Notes: a model not told the origin generated them from the sequence alone. A DNA stretch of 46,098 nucleotides from Actinoplanes xinjiangensis (GCF_003148685.1 NZ_QGGR01000030.1:70434-116531); one strand, 5' to 3'; shown: positions 35,883 to 44,760, numbered from the stretch's first letter. Numbers and translations: made by a program.

Positions 35883-36203
35883 GCACGGCTCCTCCTCGTC
35901 TCGGTACTGCTTGTGCCGAGATATACGAGCAGTGATGTGGCAGCAGTTCATGACGCTGAGCAAGCGTTCCTTAAAGTTTCTTTAACGTGACTCCCGGGGC
36001 GTGCAGCCGCCAGCATCGTCGCGCCCACGTCCGCGCGGCCCAGAAACGCCGCAGCGCCGAACCCCTACAACAGGGCGGCGATCTGCACGACCTCGGGGAC
36101 GGCCTGTTCATCACCACCAAGAACGGCCGGATTGGTAGTTGCAGTGCCAACGCTTCTTCTACCGCCCCTCTCAAGAGCCCTCCACCAGCACCGATGCCAG
36201 GGG
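35883..36203. other. Intergenic stretch with no convincing gene
   Basis: The part nearest 35883 is the leader and promoter region of the two-repeat protein. From 35986 to 36203 short frames exist on both strands (for example a plus-strand one reading 'GGDLHDLGDGLFITTKNGRIG'), but none has a ribosome site, family motif or consistent codon pattern. It is probably decayed sequence at the border of the accessory region. Confidence 0.4.
35971..35985. promoter_or_regulatory. AT-rich palindrome TTAAAG-TTT-CTTTAA
   Basis: A perfect inverted repeat of 6-bp arms around TTT sits 89 bp before the start of the two-repeat protein, in a genome where AT runs are rare. TATATC-like sequence lies closer to the gene, and a CTCGG/CCGAG hairpin (35900-35920) is in the leader. 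It is a candidate operator; a regulator cannot be named. Confidence 0.4.
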
Positions 36204-37019
36204 TCAAGGGCGGCCGCAGGCCATCGCGAAGCGACATGGAGCGTCCTTGACGCCTGGTACCGGTGCTGGACGGGCCATTGAGTCGAGAGGGAAGGCCGAC
36301 CGAGTTGTCGCTCGTGCCTTCCGGGGTCCGCTGGACTGCCGCCGGCCGAAGTCCAGCTCCAGGAGCGAGGATGGATGCCATGGTGCGGCCCGCCGCGCCG
36401 GCCGATTCCAGCCGGTAGCGCAGCACACCCGACACCAGCGGCCCAGCACCGCGACGGCCGCCACCGCCGTACCGAGAAGGATCAGGCCGGCACCGAGCAG
36501 GCGGCTCCCCACCTGTACCGCCGCGGGTTGTTTCGGTTGTTGCACAGGATCGTGCGTTACGTGGAAGACCGGGTATTGCGCGGCCACATGGTCGAAGTCG
36601 GGCAGCGGCGCTCGCGGGTCGACGGCCATGTGCGGCCGGGCTCCGGGAGCGACGGCGAGATAGCGGCGCAGGATCGGGGCGCGCGCGTCGGGGTCGACGT
36701 CCGTGAGCAGGACGTTCTCGGATTTCCCGTGATGGATCACGGCGTGACCGCCGGCGGCTCGCACGTTGGCCACCCAGTTCGAGGTGGCCCCCAGCATGGA
36801 CACGAGGTAGCGCTCGCCCTCGTGCTCGGCGACGACGAGGGGGAAGGTCACGGGCTTGCCGGTGCGGCGTCCGGGAACCTCCAGCGTCACCCAGTTGCGC
36901 GGCGCCAGCTTCCCACTACTGAATTGGAGGGCGGAGATCCGGTTCAGGGTGCGGGCCAGCCGGTTGGGGCGGCCGTGCTGGTACAGCCACCGGGTGAACT
37001 GAACGCGGATCGCAGTCAC
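36204..37019 (-). CDS. Ddn-like deazaflavin-dependent nitroreductase with extended C-terminus
   Basis: The 271-residue product starts at a GTG overlapping the ATPase stop (GTGA). The first 160 or so residues form the split-barrel fold of F420-dependent reductases: 'LNRISALQFSSGKLAPRNWV', 'LEVPGRRTGKPVTFPLVVAE', 'GERYLVSMLGATSNWVANVRAAG' and 'AVIHHGKSENV'. The 'PGRRTGKPR..PL' and 'W..N.RA' blocks mark the deazaflavin nitroreductase (Ddn) family, which reduces quinones or nitro compounds with F420H2. The usual protein ends near 'PVFHV'. Here about 100 more residues follow, with one membrane-like helix ('LLGAGLILLGTAVAAVAVLG') and then a basic tail of poor coding character, which may be read-through after a lost stop. 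Confidence 0.85.
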   Translation of the reverse strand: MTAIRVQFTRWLYQHGRPNRLARTLNRISALQFSSGKLAPRNWVTLEVPGRRTGKPVTFPLVVAEHEGERYLVSMLGATSNWVANVRAAGGHAVIHHGKSENVLLTDVDPDARAPILRRYLAVAPGARPHMAVDPRAPLPDFDHVAAQYPVFHVTHDPVQQPKQPAAVQVGSRLLGAGLILLGTAVAAVAVLGRWCRVCCATGWNRPARRAAPWHPSSLLELDFGRRQSSGPRKARATTRSAFPLDSMARPAPVPGVKDAPCRFAMACGRP

Positions 37020-39757
37020 GGGCTCTCTCGTTTCTGTACGGCCGGCACGGGACGGCGCCGGGCGACCCAGCGTGCCGCTTCGTCGACGCCCCAGACGATG
37101 AACGGGAACGGGGCGACGATCGCGAGTTGAGTGGCGCTGAGCGCGGCGGTGCCGAAGATGTCCTGCAGCCACGGTGTGTAGATGACGGCGGCGGTGAAGA
37201 CCAGCTCGAACAGGATTCCCCACAGCAGCAGGCGGTTGCTGAAAACGCCAACGGTGAACAGCGATGCCCGGTCGGTGCGGGCGGCGAACGCGGTGCCGAT
37301 CTGGCAGGCGACGATCCCGGCGAACGTCATCGTCGTGGCCTGCAGGTAGGCCTGGTGCAGGGCGGTACCCGGCCCGGTCGGATCGCCCAGATGCCACCCG
37401 GCACGCATCAGCGTGTAGAGGTAGCCGCCCATCACCAGCACCGCGGACACCCCGCCGAGCAGCAACCACGCGCGCAGCAGCAGCTTGCGGTCGATCACCC
37501 CGGTCCGGCGCGGCCGGGGCGGGCGGTCCATCAGGCCCGGCTCGGCCGGTTCGCGGCCCAGCGCCAGGGCGGGCAGCGTCTCGGTGCCGAGGTCGATCGC
37601 GAGGATCTGCAACACCGTCAGCGGCAGCGGGATCGCCCCGCCGGACAGGGCGAAGACCAGGAACGGAACGACCTCGGGTACGGCGTGGGCGAAGATGTAG
37701 AGCACGAATTTGCGGACGTTGGCGAAGACCCGGCGCCCGGCGCTGACCGCGGTGACGATGGTGGCGAAGTTGTCGTCGGTGAGGACCATCGTCGCGGCTT
37801 CGCGGGCGACGTCCGTACCGGATCGGCCCATCGCCACGCCGATGTCGGCGTGACGCAGGGCGGGGGCGTCGTTGACGCCGTCGCCGGTCATCGCCACGAT
37901 GTTCCCGCCGGCCCGCAGTGCCTCGCAGATCCGCAGTTTCGCCTCCGGTGACGCCCGGGCGAACACGATCTCGTCGTCGTCGGCGACGAGGTGGTCGAGG
38001 TCGGCGTCGCTGAGCCCGTCGAGTTCCTCGCCGGCCACGATGCGCCCGCCGGGCAGGCCGATGCCGACCTGGTGGGCGATCGCGGCGGCGGTGGGCCCGT
38101 AGTCACCGGTGATGACATGAATACGGATACCCGCCCGGTGGGCGCTGGCGACTGCCTCGGCCACTCCCGCACGGGCGGGGTCGACCATCGCGACCAGGCC
38201 GAGCAGCGTCAGACCGGCCTCCGCCTCGTCGCGGCGTACCGGGATAGGTTCACCGGCCGCGTAGATCCGGTACGCGACGGCGAGGACCCGCAGGCCGTCG
38301 GCCGCGTACCGGTCGATGGTGTGCTGCAACTCGCGACGGGTCGGCTCGTCCAACGTTTCGCAGCACGGCAGCACCGTCTCGGGCGCCCCTTTGGTGTGTA
38401 CGGCGACGACGCCGTCGGTCTCGTCGACGCTGGTCATACGTTTGAGGTGGGCGTCGAAGTGGAAGATCGCCCGCCGGGCGGCGTCGCGATTCGCCGGGGT
38501 CACGTCCACGTCCTGGTGGGCGGCCAGACGCAGCAGGGCCAGTTCCGTGGGATCACCGCTGCCGGTGGGCTGGCCGCCGGCCGGTGGCTGCGCGCTGGTG
38601 CAGGCGGCGGCAGCGGCGGCGAGAACGGCGGCGCGCGGGTCGTCGATCTTGCCGGTGGCGTCGAGTTCAGCGCCGGGCAGCCACATCCGGGTGACGGTCA
38701 TCCGGTTCTCGGTGAGGGTGCCGGTCTTGTCGGTGCAGATGACGGTGGTCGAGCCGAGGGTCTCGACGGCGGAGAGGCGTTTCACGACGGCGCCCTTGCG
38801 AGCGAGTTCGCGGACGCCGACGGCCAGGGCGAGGGTGATGATGGGCAGCAGGCCTTCGGGGACGTTCGCGACGATCAGGCCGATGGAGAAGCTGATCGCG
38901 GCGCTCCAGCCGAGGCCGGCCCCGACGCCGATGGGCAGGAACGCCACCCCGACGGCGACGGCGACGACCGCGATGATCCACGTCGCCCGGCGTACCTGTG
39001 TCTCCAGCGGGCTGGGCTGCGCGGAGCCTCGCTGGGACAGGGCGGCGATGCGGCCGAGTTCGGTGTGCATGCCGGTGCGGGTGACGACGGTGATGGCCTC
39101 GCCGCCGGTGCAGGTGGTGCCGCTGAAGACGAGGTCGTGGGCGTCCAGCATCGAACCGGTGTTCCCGGTGGGCCCGGCGCCGCGTGCGGCGGGCACTGAT
39201 TCGCCGGTCAGCGCGGACAGGTCGACAGTGACGGCCCCACTGATGATGCGGGCGTCGGCGCTGATCCGTTCACCTTCGGCGATGATCAGGACATCGCCGG
39301 GTACCAGCTCCCGGGCGGGGATCTCCGTGCGGATGCCGTCGCGGATCACCTGGGCCGTGGCGGGCAGGAATGCGGCGAGGGCGTCGACGGCGTGTTCGGC
39401 CTGCATCTCCTGGACGAATGCGAACCCGGCGTTGAGCAGGATCACCGCCACCACGGCGAGCGCGAGCGCCGGGGTGCCGCCAGCCCAGGCGAGACCGGCG
39501 GCGACCGCCAGCAGGATGGCCAGCGGCTGGGTGAACTGCGCCAGCAATTCGGCGGGCCATCGCCGGCCGGTGCGCCGGGCCAGTTCGTTGGCGCCGTAGA
39601 CGACCGTGCGCCGGGCGGCTTCGCGGCCGGCCAACCCTTGCGGTGATGTGTGCAGGTCCCGGAACAGGTCGGTCAGCGGCTCCCGCGCATTGACTTCGCG
39701 TTCGGCGCTGTCGTCGGTGATAGCGCCGCTGCCGGGAGTTTGCGTATCTGTGGTCAT
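37016..39757 (-). CDS. P-type cation-transporting ATPase (P2 class)
   Basis: The 913-residue product was assigned the ATG at 39757 with AGAGG upstream. It has the N-terminal cation-ATPase domain ('HTSPQGLAGREAARR'), actuator motif TGES (184-187), the M4 motif 'VANVPEGLLP' (about 297-305), phosphorylation site D343 in 'CTDKTGTLTENRM', a nucleotide domain with 'KGAPE', hinge 'TGDGVNDAPAL' and six C-terminal membrane helices. There is no heavy-metal CPC motif, so it belongs with the Ca2+/Na+/K+-type P2 pumps; VANVPEGL recalls Na,K-ATPases, but the ion cannot be set from sequence. CtpF-type pumps of this kind belong to the mycobacterial DosR regulon. It lies 85 bp after the stress-protein gene and overlaps the Ddn-like gene. 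Confidence 0.93.
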   Translation of the reverse strand: MTTDTQTPGSGAITDDSAEREVNAREPLTDLFRDLHTSPQGLAGREAARRTVVYGANELARRTGRRWPAELLAQFTQPLAILLAVAAGLAWAGGTPALALAVVAVILLNAGFAFVQEMQAEHAVDALAAFLPATAQVIRDGIRTEIPARELVPGDVLIIAEGERISADARIISGAVTVDLSALTGESVPAARGAGPTGNTGSMLDAHDLVFSGTTCTGGEAITVVTRTGMHTELGRIAALSQRGSAQPSPLETQVRRATWIIAVVAVAVGVAFLPIGVGAGLGWSAAISFSIGLIVANVPEGLLPIITLALAVGVRELARKGAVVKRLSAVETLGSTTVICTDKTGTLTENRMTVTRMWLPGAELDATGKIDDPRAAVLAAAAAACTSAQPPAGGQPTGSGDPTELALLRLAAHQDVDVTPANRDAARRAIFHFDAHLKRMTSVDETDGVVAVHTKGAPETVLPCCETLDEPTRRELQHTIDRYAADGLRVLAVAYRIYAAGEPIPVRRDEAEAGLTLLGLVAMVDPARAGVAEAVASAHRAGIRIHVITGDYGPTAAAIAHQVGIGLPGGRIVAGEELDGLSDADLDHLVADDDEIVFARASPEAKLRICEALRAGGNIVAMTGDGVNDAPALRHADIGVAMGRSGTDVAREAATMVLTDDNFATIVTAVSAGRRVFANVRKFVLYIFAHAVPEVVPFLVFALSGGAIPLPLTVLQILAIDLGTETLPALALGREPAEPGLMDRPPRPRRTGVIDRKLLLRAWLLLGGVSAVLVMGGYLYTLMRAGWHLGDPTGPGTALHQAYLQATTMTFAGIVACQIGTAFAARTDRASLFTVGVFSNRLLLWGILFELVFTAAVIYTPWLQDIFGTAALSATQLAIVAPFPFIVWGVDEAARWVARRRPVPAVQKRESP

Positions 39758-39842
39758 TGGTGGGGCCTCTTCGCATACCGGTGGCGCATGGTGCTGGTGT
39801 GTCCGGGGCCGCTGAGTTTGTAGCCGGCCGTCGGGCATGGGT

Positions 39843-40298
39843 CTATTTCGGGATGACGACCGTTGGGCAGGTGGCGTGCTCGACGCAGTGCTGGCTGACC
39901 GAGCCGAGCAGCATCCCGGCGAAGGCGCCGTGGCCGTGGCTGCCGAGGACCATCAGTTCGGCCCCCTTGCTGGCCTCGATCAGGACCTGAGCTGCTGGCC
40001 CTCCCAGGACGCGGGTCGTGACGGGCACAGGGTGGTCGTCCTCGCCCTGCACCTGTGCCACGGTCTCCGCCAGTGTCTTCTCGGCGTACCTGATGATGCC
40101 GGCGTCGTCGATGCCCGTGGGTGTCCAGCCGTAGGCGTAGGCGAACATGGGCGGGACCTGCCAGGCGGTGACGGCCTCTACAGTGGCACCGGTCAGCCGC
40201 GCGTGGGCGAGTGCCCAGCGCAGCGCTTCGGCTGAGCCCGCGGAACTGTCGACTCCGACGACGATGCGCTGGTCCGGTACCTGTTCCTGATCGATCAT
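39843..40298 (-). CDS. Universal stress protein, UspA family, ATP-binding type
   Basis: The 151-residue single-domain protein has AGGAG 7 bp before the ATG. 'RIVVGVDSSAGSAEALRWAL' forms the first strand and helix, and 'LMVLGSHGHGAFAGMLLGSVS' is the GxxG(9x)GS signature of ATP-binding family members. It ends 'HCVEHATCPTVVIPK', typical of actinobacterial paralogs. Such proteins bind ATP and slow growth under hypoxia or starvation; they are prominent in DosR regulons. It is probably co-transcribed with the downstream ATPase. Confidence 0.95.
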   Translation of the reverse strand: MIDQEQVPDQRIVVGVDSSAGSAEALRWALAHARLTGATVEAVTAWQVPPMFAYAYGWTPTGIDDAGIIRYAEKTLAETVAQVQGEDDHPVPVTTRVLGGPAAQVLIEASKGAELMVLGSHGHGAFAGMLLGSVSQHCVEHATCPTVVIPK

Positions 40299-40319
40299 GA
40301 CGAACTCCTGACATGAGGG

Positions 40320-40337
40320 CCCGCTCGCAGCAGCGGG
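40320..40337 (-). terminator. Hairpin between DoxX and universal stress protein genes
   Basis: CCCGCT (40320-40325) and AGCGGG (40332-40337) are perfect 6-bp arms around six bases, with extra G on one side. It lies downstream of the DoxX stop (40419) and 22 bp before the stress-protein start. It could be an attenuator or terminator or a leader hairpin; no T tract. Confidence 0.35.
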
Positions 40338-40418
40338 GGTGATGGCGCGCTGGTTGACGGGACGACGTATCGCGCGGCGGGCACGGTCCGGGAGGCGGAA
40401 CGCGCCCGCTGCGCGGTT

Positions 40419-41027
40419 CTACGTGAGCCAGGTGTTGCGCCGCACGAGCGGGGTCGCCGCCCATCGACGGCCGAGGCCCCACTTGTTTCCCGCGCCCAGC
40501 AGAGCCAGCAGGACGAGGACGGCGGCGTAGACGAGGTGGTCGTCCATGAACGGGTTGGTCGCCGGCGGCAGGACGGCGGTCCACATCAGGACGGTCAGCA
40601 GCGCCCCCGAGGCTGCGGCGATGCGCATGCCGATGCCGAGGATCAGCGCCAGGCCGATGCCCAGAAGCGCCGTCATGAACAGCACGTCGACGACGGCGTT
40701 CCCGGCGATCGCGTGGTAGAACCCGGAGAACGGGCCGGTGGTGGCTTTGCCGAGGAACCCGGCGGTGGGGCTGCCGCCGTCCAGCCACGCGTTGGCGGCG
40801 GGAGTACTGCGCCCCAGACCGAACAGTTTGTCGAGGAACGCCCACAGGAACACCCAGCCCAGGGCGATCCTGATTCCGGCTGACAGGTACCGCGTCGCGG
40901 TGGCGGTCCGCCCGGTCGTCGCGGTGGCGGAGTCCGGGGCGACGGTGGTGCCCGGATAGTGCCGTGTGTCCTTCGGCGGTTCGGTGGTGGTCACGGAGGA
41001 TTCGTGCTCGTTGGCGATGTTGACCAT
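40419..41027 (-). CDS. DoxX-family membrane protein
   Basis: About 202 residues from the ATG at 41027, which is 11 bp from AAGGA; a GTG at 41036 is in frame but only 2 bp from it. After a polar Thr-rich N-terminus of about 45 residues comes a four-helix bundle: 'RIALGWVFLWAFLDKLFGLG', 'AVVDVLFMTALLGIGLALIL', 'MRIAAASGALLTVLMWTAVL' and 'DHLVYAAVLVLLALLGAG'. The first helix ending in D-K-L-F-G-L and the intervening 'ANAWLDGGSPTAGFLGKATTGPF' are typical of DoxX/DoxD relatives, which sit in the membrane with quinone-linked redox or sulfur chemistry. It is the first gene of the minus-strand stress block. Confidence 0.85.
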   Translation of the reverse strand: MVNIANEHESSVTTTEPPKDTRHYPGTTVAPDSATATTGRTATATRYLSAGIRIALGWVFLWAFLDKLFGLGRSTPAANAWLDGGSPTAGFLGKATTGPFSGFYHAIAGNAVVDVLFMTALLGIGLALILGIGMRIAAASGALLTVLMWTAVLPPATNPFMDDHLVYAAVLVLLALLGAGNKWGLGRRWAATPLVRRNTWLT

Positions 41028-41036
41028 CGCGCTCAC

Positions 41037-41476
41037 ATTCCTTCAAGTGTTCGTGACACATGTTCCGCGGCGCGTCCAAGCGCGCCAGCGGATGGTGCGG
41101 AGAGGGTGGTGCCACCCGCTCAGGGTGGCGGCCGTGCTCCTGTGCCAGCTCCGAGGCCGGTCGAGGATGCGTCAACCACAGCAGGATCCACGAAATGGTG
41201 GGAGATGTCGGCGGCGACGGCGAACTCGATGGCCACCGGGGTCCCGGGCGACACGTTGACCGTACGCGCATTTCGCCGAGACCGCCGACGGCGCCCCTGC
41301 CAGGTGCCCTGAGCAGGGGTAGGGTTGAGATGTCGCCCTGGACCCCGGTGGCCTGGTAGTTGGCCGTTGTGTGTGTCTCGGCGTTTCTTCGCCCGCCGCA
41401 GCGATCAGGTGCGTTTCGCACAACAGACTTTTCTCGGGCACGACTATCCGGCTGCGGCCGAAGTCAGGATCCCCTC
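41037..41476. promoter_or_regulatory. Divergent control region with inverted duplicate promoter module
   Basis: This 440-bp gap separates divergent DoxX and slipin genes. A 23-bp sequence at 41231-41253 recurs inverted at 41331-41353 with a single mismatch, and weaker similarity extends the module to about 50 bp. Each copy is read toward its own gene and each is preceded by a TANNNT box: TACGGT on the minus strand (41259-41264) and TAGGGT on the plus strand (41320-41325). The plus-strand box has CTGCCA 17 bp upstream. An inverted repeat CCCCTGC/GCAGGGG (41294-41300, 41313-41319) overlaps that promoter, and GCCACCC-GCTCA-GGGTGGC (41111-41129) lies nearer DoxX. I saw no clear match to the mycobacterial DosR box. 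Confidence 0.55.
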
Positions 41477-42310
41477 ATGTGGTCCCTGTGGATCGCCCTC
41501 ATCATCCTGCTGCTCCTCGCTCTGGCGTTCCTCGCCGTGAAAGTCGTCAAGCAGTACGAGCAGGGCGTTCTGTTCCGGCTCGGCAAGGTCATCGCCGTCC
41601 GCAAGGCCGGCCTCACCGTGATCATCCCATTCGTCGACGTGCTGAACCGGGTGAGCCTGCGGATCGTCACCATGCCGATCCAGTCCCAGGGCATCATCAC
41701 CCGCGACAACGTCAGCGTCGACGTGTCCGCCGTCGCCTACTACCGCATCGTCGACGCCGAGAAATCCGTCGTCGCGATCGAGAACGTCGGCGCCGCGATC
41801 AACCAGATCGCCCAGACCACCCTGCGCAAGGTGGTCGGCCAGCACACCCTCGACGAGACGCTGTCCGAGACCGACCGGATCAACATCGACATCAAGACGA
41901 TCCTGGACGTCGCCACCGAGGAGTGGGGTGTCGAGGTCACCCTTGTCGAGCTCAAGGACATCCAGCTGCCCGACAGCATGAAACGGGCCATGGCCCGGCA
42001 GGCCGAGGCCGAGCGGGAGAAGCGAGCGAAGATCATCGCCGCCGAGGGTGAAGCCTTGGCCGCCGACTCGCTGGGCACCGCCGCCGACATCATGATGGCC
42101 CACCCGCTTGCGTTGCAGCTGCGTAACCTGCAGACCCTGGTCGAGCTGGGCGTCGACAAGAACAGCACCGTCGTGTTCCCCGCGCCGCTGATGAGCACCA
42201 TCGGTGAACTCGGCACGTTCCTCGCCCGGGAGAACGCGGCGGCCGCCACTACCGCACCTGCCACCACGTCGCCGGCCAACGGCACACCGATGACGCCGAT
42301 CTCCCGATGA
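41477..42310 (+). CDS. Slipin / SPFH-domain membrane protein
   Basis: The 277-residue product starts at the ATG at 41477, with AGGA 8 bp upstream. An N-terminal membrane anchor ('MWSLWIALIILLLLALAFLAV') is followed by the stomatin/slipin SPFH domain: 'VKQYEQGVLFRLGKV', 'GLTVIIPFVD', 'QSQGIITRDNVSVDVSAVAYYRIVD', 'AQTTLRKVVGQHTLDETLSE' and 'WGVEVTLVELKDIQLPDSMKRAMARQAEAEREKRAKII'. The last block is the coiled coil that drives oligomerisation. Such proteins organise membrane microdomains and modulate neighbouring proteins. The stop overlaps the phosphoketolase start (ATGA), so a membrane scaffold is co-translated with a metabolic enzyme. Confidence 0.94.
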   Translation: MWSLWIALIILLLLALAFLAVKVVKQYEQGVLFRLGKVIAVRKAGLTVIIPFVDVLNRVSLRIVTMPIQSQGIITRDNVSVDVSAVAYYRIVDAEKSVVAIENVGAAINQIAQTTLRKVVGQHTLDETLSETDRINIDIKTILDVATEEWGVEVTLVELKDIQLPDSMKRAMARQAEAEREKRAKIIAAEGEALAADSLGTAADIMMAHPLALQLRNLQTLVELGVDKNSTVVFPAPLMSTIGELGTFLARENAAAATTAPATTSPANGTPMTPISR

Positions 42311-44709
42311 CCGCGATCCGCACCACCTCCGACGACCACACCGGCACGCTGCGGGTGGCCGCGGGTGAGCCGCTGGGCGCCGATGAGTTGCACCGTATCG
42401 ACGGGTACTGGCGGGCCGCCAACTACCTGTCCGTCGGTCAGATCTACCTGATGGGCAATCCGCTGCTGCGCGAGCCGCTGCAACCCGACCAGGTCAAGCC
42501 GCGGCTGCTCGGCCACTGGGGCACCACCCCCGGCCTGAACCTGCTCTACGCCCACCTGTCACGGATCATCGCGGCCCGCGGCCGGGAAGTCATCTACGTG
42601 ACCGGGCCGGGCCACGGCGGTCCCGGTCTGGTCGCGAACACCTGGCTGGAAGGCACCTACTCCGAGATCTACCCGCGGGTCTCCCAGGACCTCACCGGCA
42701 TGCAGCGACTGTTCACCCAGTTCTCGTTCCCCGGCGGCATCCCGTCGCACGTCGCACCCGAGACGCCCGGCTCGATCCACGAGGGCGGGGAACTGGGCTA
42801 TTCGCTGTCGCACGCCTATGGCGCCGCCCTCGACAACCCCGATCTGGTCGTCGCCTGCGTGATCGGCGACGGTGAGGCCGAAACCGGGCCCCTCGCCGCG
42901 TCGTGGCACTCCAACAAGTTCCTCGACCCGGTCGGCGACGGCGCGGTCCTGCCGATCCTGCACCTCAACGGCTACAAGATCGCCAACCCGACGGTTCTGG
43001 CACGCATCGGCGACGCCGACCTCAAAGCACTTCTCGAGGGGTACGGCCACAAGCCCTACCTCGTCGACGGTGACGACCCGGACACCGTCCACCAACTGCT
43101 CGCCGCCACCCTCGACACGGTCTTCGACGAGATCACCGAGATCCAGCGGGCCGCCCGCGAGGACGGCGTCACCGACCGCCCGCGCTGGCCGATGATCGTG
43201 CTCCGTACCCCCAAGGGCTGGACCGGCCCGAAGGTCGTCGCCGGCCAGCCGGTGGAGGGAACCTGGCGCGCCCACCAGGTGCCACTGACCGCGGCCCGCG
43301 ACGACGCCGCGCACCTGGACGCGCTGTATGCCTGGATGACCTCGTATCGGCCCGGCGAACTGTTCGACGCCGGCGGCACCCCGCAGTCGTGGGTCGTCGA
43401 CTGGCTGCCCCGCGGTGACCTGCGGATGTCGGCGAACCCGCACGCCAACGGCGGCCGATTCCCGCGTGACCTGGAGTTGCCCGCCTTCCGCGACCACGCG
43501 GTCAAGGCCGGCGAGACCGCCGAGGCGACCCGGGTGCTGGGAGGCTGGCTCCGTGACGTGATGACGGCCAACGCCGCGTACCGCAACTTCCGGCTGGTCG
43601 GGCCGGACGAGACCGAGTCGAACCGGCTCGGCGCGGTCCTCGACACCACCGGCAAAGCCTGGCAGGCCCGCATCGACGACGTGGACCAGCACCTGGACCG
43701 GCACGGCCGGGTCATGGAGATCCTGTCCGAGACCACCTGCCAGGGCTGGCTGGAAGGCTATCTGCTGACCGGCCGGCACGGCCTGTTCTCCTGCTACGAG
43801 GCGTTCATCCACATCGTCGACTCGATGTTCAACCAGCACGCCAAATGGTTGAAGACCACCCGGCACCTGGGCTGGCGCAAACCCGTGCCGTCGCTGAACT
43901 ACCTGCTCACCTCGCACGTCTGGCGGCAGGACCACAACGGCACCTCGCACCAGGACCCCGGGTTCATCGACCACGTCGTCAACAAGAAGGCCGAAGTCGT
44001 CCGGGTCTACCTGCCGCCGGACGCCAACACTTTGCTGTCGGTCGCCGACCACTGCCTGCGCAGCCGCGACTACGTCAACGTCATCGTCGCCGGGAAACAA
44101 CCCGCACCGACCTGGCTCGACATGGACGACGCCGTCCTGCACTGCGCCCGCGGCCTCGGTATCTGGGACTGGGCGGGCAACGACGACGGTGACCCCGACG
44201 TGGTGCTGGCCGCCGCCGGTGACGTACCGACGTGCGAGATCCTCGCCGCGACCGACCTGCTGCGGCGGCATCTGCCCGACCTCAAGGTACGGGTGGTCAA
44301 CATCGTCGACCTGATGCGCCTGCAACCGGCCGCCGAACACCCGCACGGCCTGCCGGATGCCGAGTTCGACGCCATCTTCACCACCGACCGGCCGATCATC
44401 ATGGCCTACCACGGCTACCCGTGGCTGATCCACCGCCTGACCTACCGCCGCACCAACCACCACAACCTGCACGTCCGCGGATACAAGGAGGAAGGCACCA
44501 CGACCACACCGTTCGACATGCTCGTCGTCAACGACATGGACCGCTTCCACCTCGTCATGGACGTCATCGACCGGGTCCCCGGCCTCGCCCGCAAAGCCGC
44601 CGTACTGCGCCAACAGATGGTCGACAAACGCGCCGAACACCGCGCCTACGTACGGCGTACCGGCGAGGACCTACCCGAAATCCGCGATTGGACCTGGCCC
44701 ACGGCATAA
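42307..44709 (+). CDS. xfp: Xylulose-5-phosphate/fructose-6-phosphate phosphoketolase
   Basis: The 800-residue product has the full length of the family. Thiamine-diphosphate enzyme signatures are 'YWRAANYLSVGQIYL', 'RPRLLGHWGTTPGLN'-type text (here 'KPRLLGHWGTTPGLNLLYAH'), 'VTGPGHGGPGLVANTWLEG', 'GDGEAETGPLAASWHSNKFL' with 'LHLNGYKIANPT', 'LTGRHGLFSCYEAFIHIVDSM' and 'SHVWRQDHNGTSHQDPGF'. The enzyme cleaves sugar phosphates with phosphate to acetyl phosphate plus an aldose phosphate, giving ATP via acetate kinase without NADH. Neither acetate kinase nor phosphotransacetylase is in the window. Its start lies inside the slipin stop, and the Acg-like gene follows after 51 bp. Location among stress genes suggests use under oxygen limitation (inference). 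Confidence 0.97.
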   Translation: MTAIRTTSDDHTGTLRVAAGEPLGADELHRIDGYWRAANYLSVGQIYLMGNPLLREPLQPDQVKPRLLGHWGTTPGLNLLYAHLSRIIAARGREVIYVTGPGHGGPGLVANTWLEGTYSEIYPRVSQDLTGMQRLFTQFSFPGGIPSHVAPETPGSIHEGGELGYSLSHAYGAALDNPDLVVACVIGDGEAETGPLAASWHSNKFLDPVGDGAVLPILHLNGYKIANPTVLARIGDADLKALLEGYGHKPYLVDGDDPDTVHQLLAATLDTVFDEITEIQRAAREDGVTDRPRWPMIVLRTPKGWTGPKVVAGQPVEGTWRAHQVPLTAARDDAAHLDALYAWMTSYRPGELFDAGGTPQSWVVDWLPRGDLRMSANPHANGGRFPRDLELPAFRDHAVKAGETAEATRVLGGWLRDVMTANAAYRNFRLVGPDETESNRLGAVLDTTGKAWQARIDDVDQHLDRHGRVMEILSETTCQGWLEGYLLTGRHGLFSCYEAFIHIVDSMFNQHAKWLKTTRHLGWRKPVPSLNYLLTSHVWRQDHNGTSHQDPGFIDHVVNKKAEVVRVYLPPDANTLLSVADHCLRSRDYVNVIVAGKQPAPTWLDMDDAVLHCARGLGIWDWAGNDDGDPDVVLAAAGDVPTCEILAATDLLRRHLPDLKVRVVNIVDLMRLQPAAEHPHGLPDAEFDAIFTTDRPIIMAYHGYPWLIHRLTYRRTNHHNLHVRGYKEEGTTTTPFDMLVVNDMDRFHLVMDVIDRVPGLARKAAVLRQQMVDKRAEHRAYVRRTGEDLPEIRDWTWPTA

Positions 44710-44760
44710 CCCGGCACCGCCGGCTCGACGCACAGCACAGCACGGCACGAGGAGACCAAG

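Noticed and set aside
34581..35990. A 469-codon plus-strand frame through the tandem repeat
   Set aside because: The repeated DNA repeats any frame. The minus-strand reading has a signal peptide, a strong ribosome site and balanced composition.
35987..36250. Small plus-strand ORF after the AT-rich palindrome
   Set aside because: No ribosome site, no family resemblance and no consistent codon bias.
41037..41476. DosR-box search in the divergent region
   Set aside because: Inverted repeats are present, but none fits the mycobacterial GGGACTTTNGTCCC-type palindrome well enough to claim.
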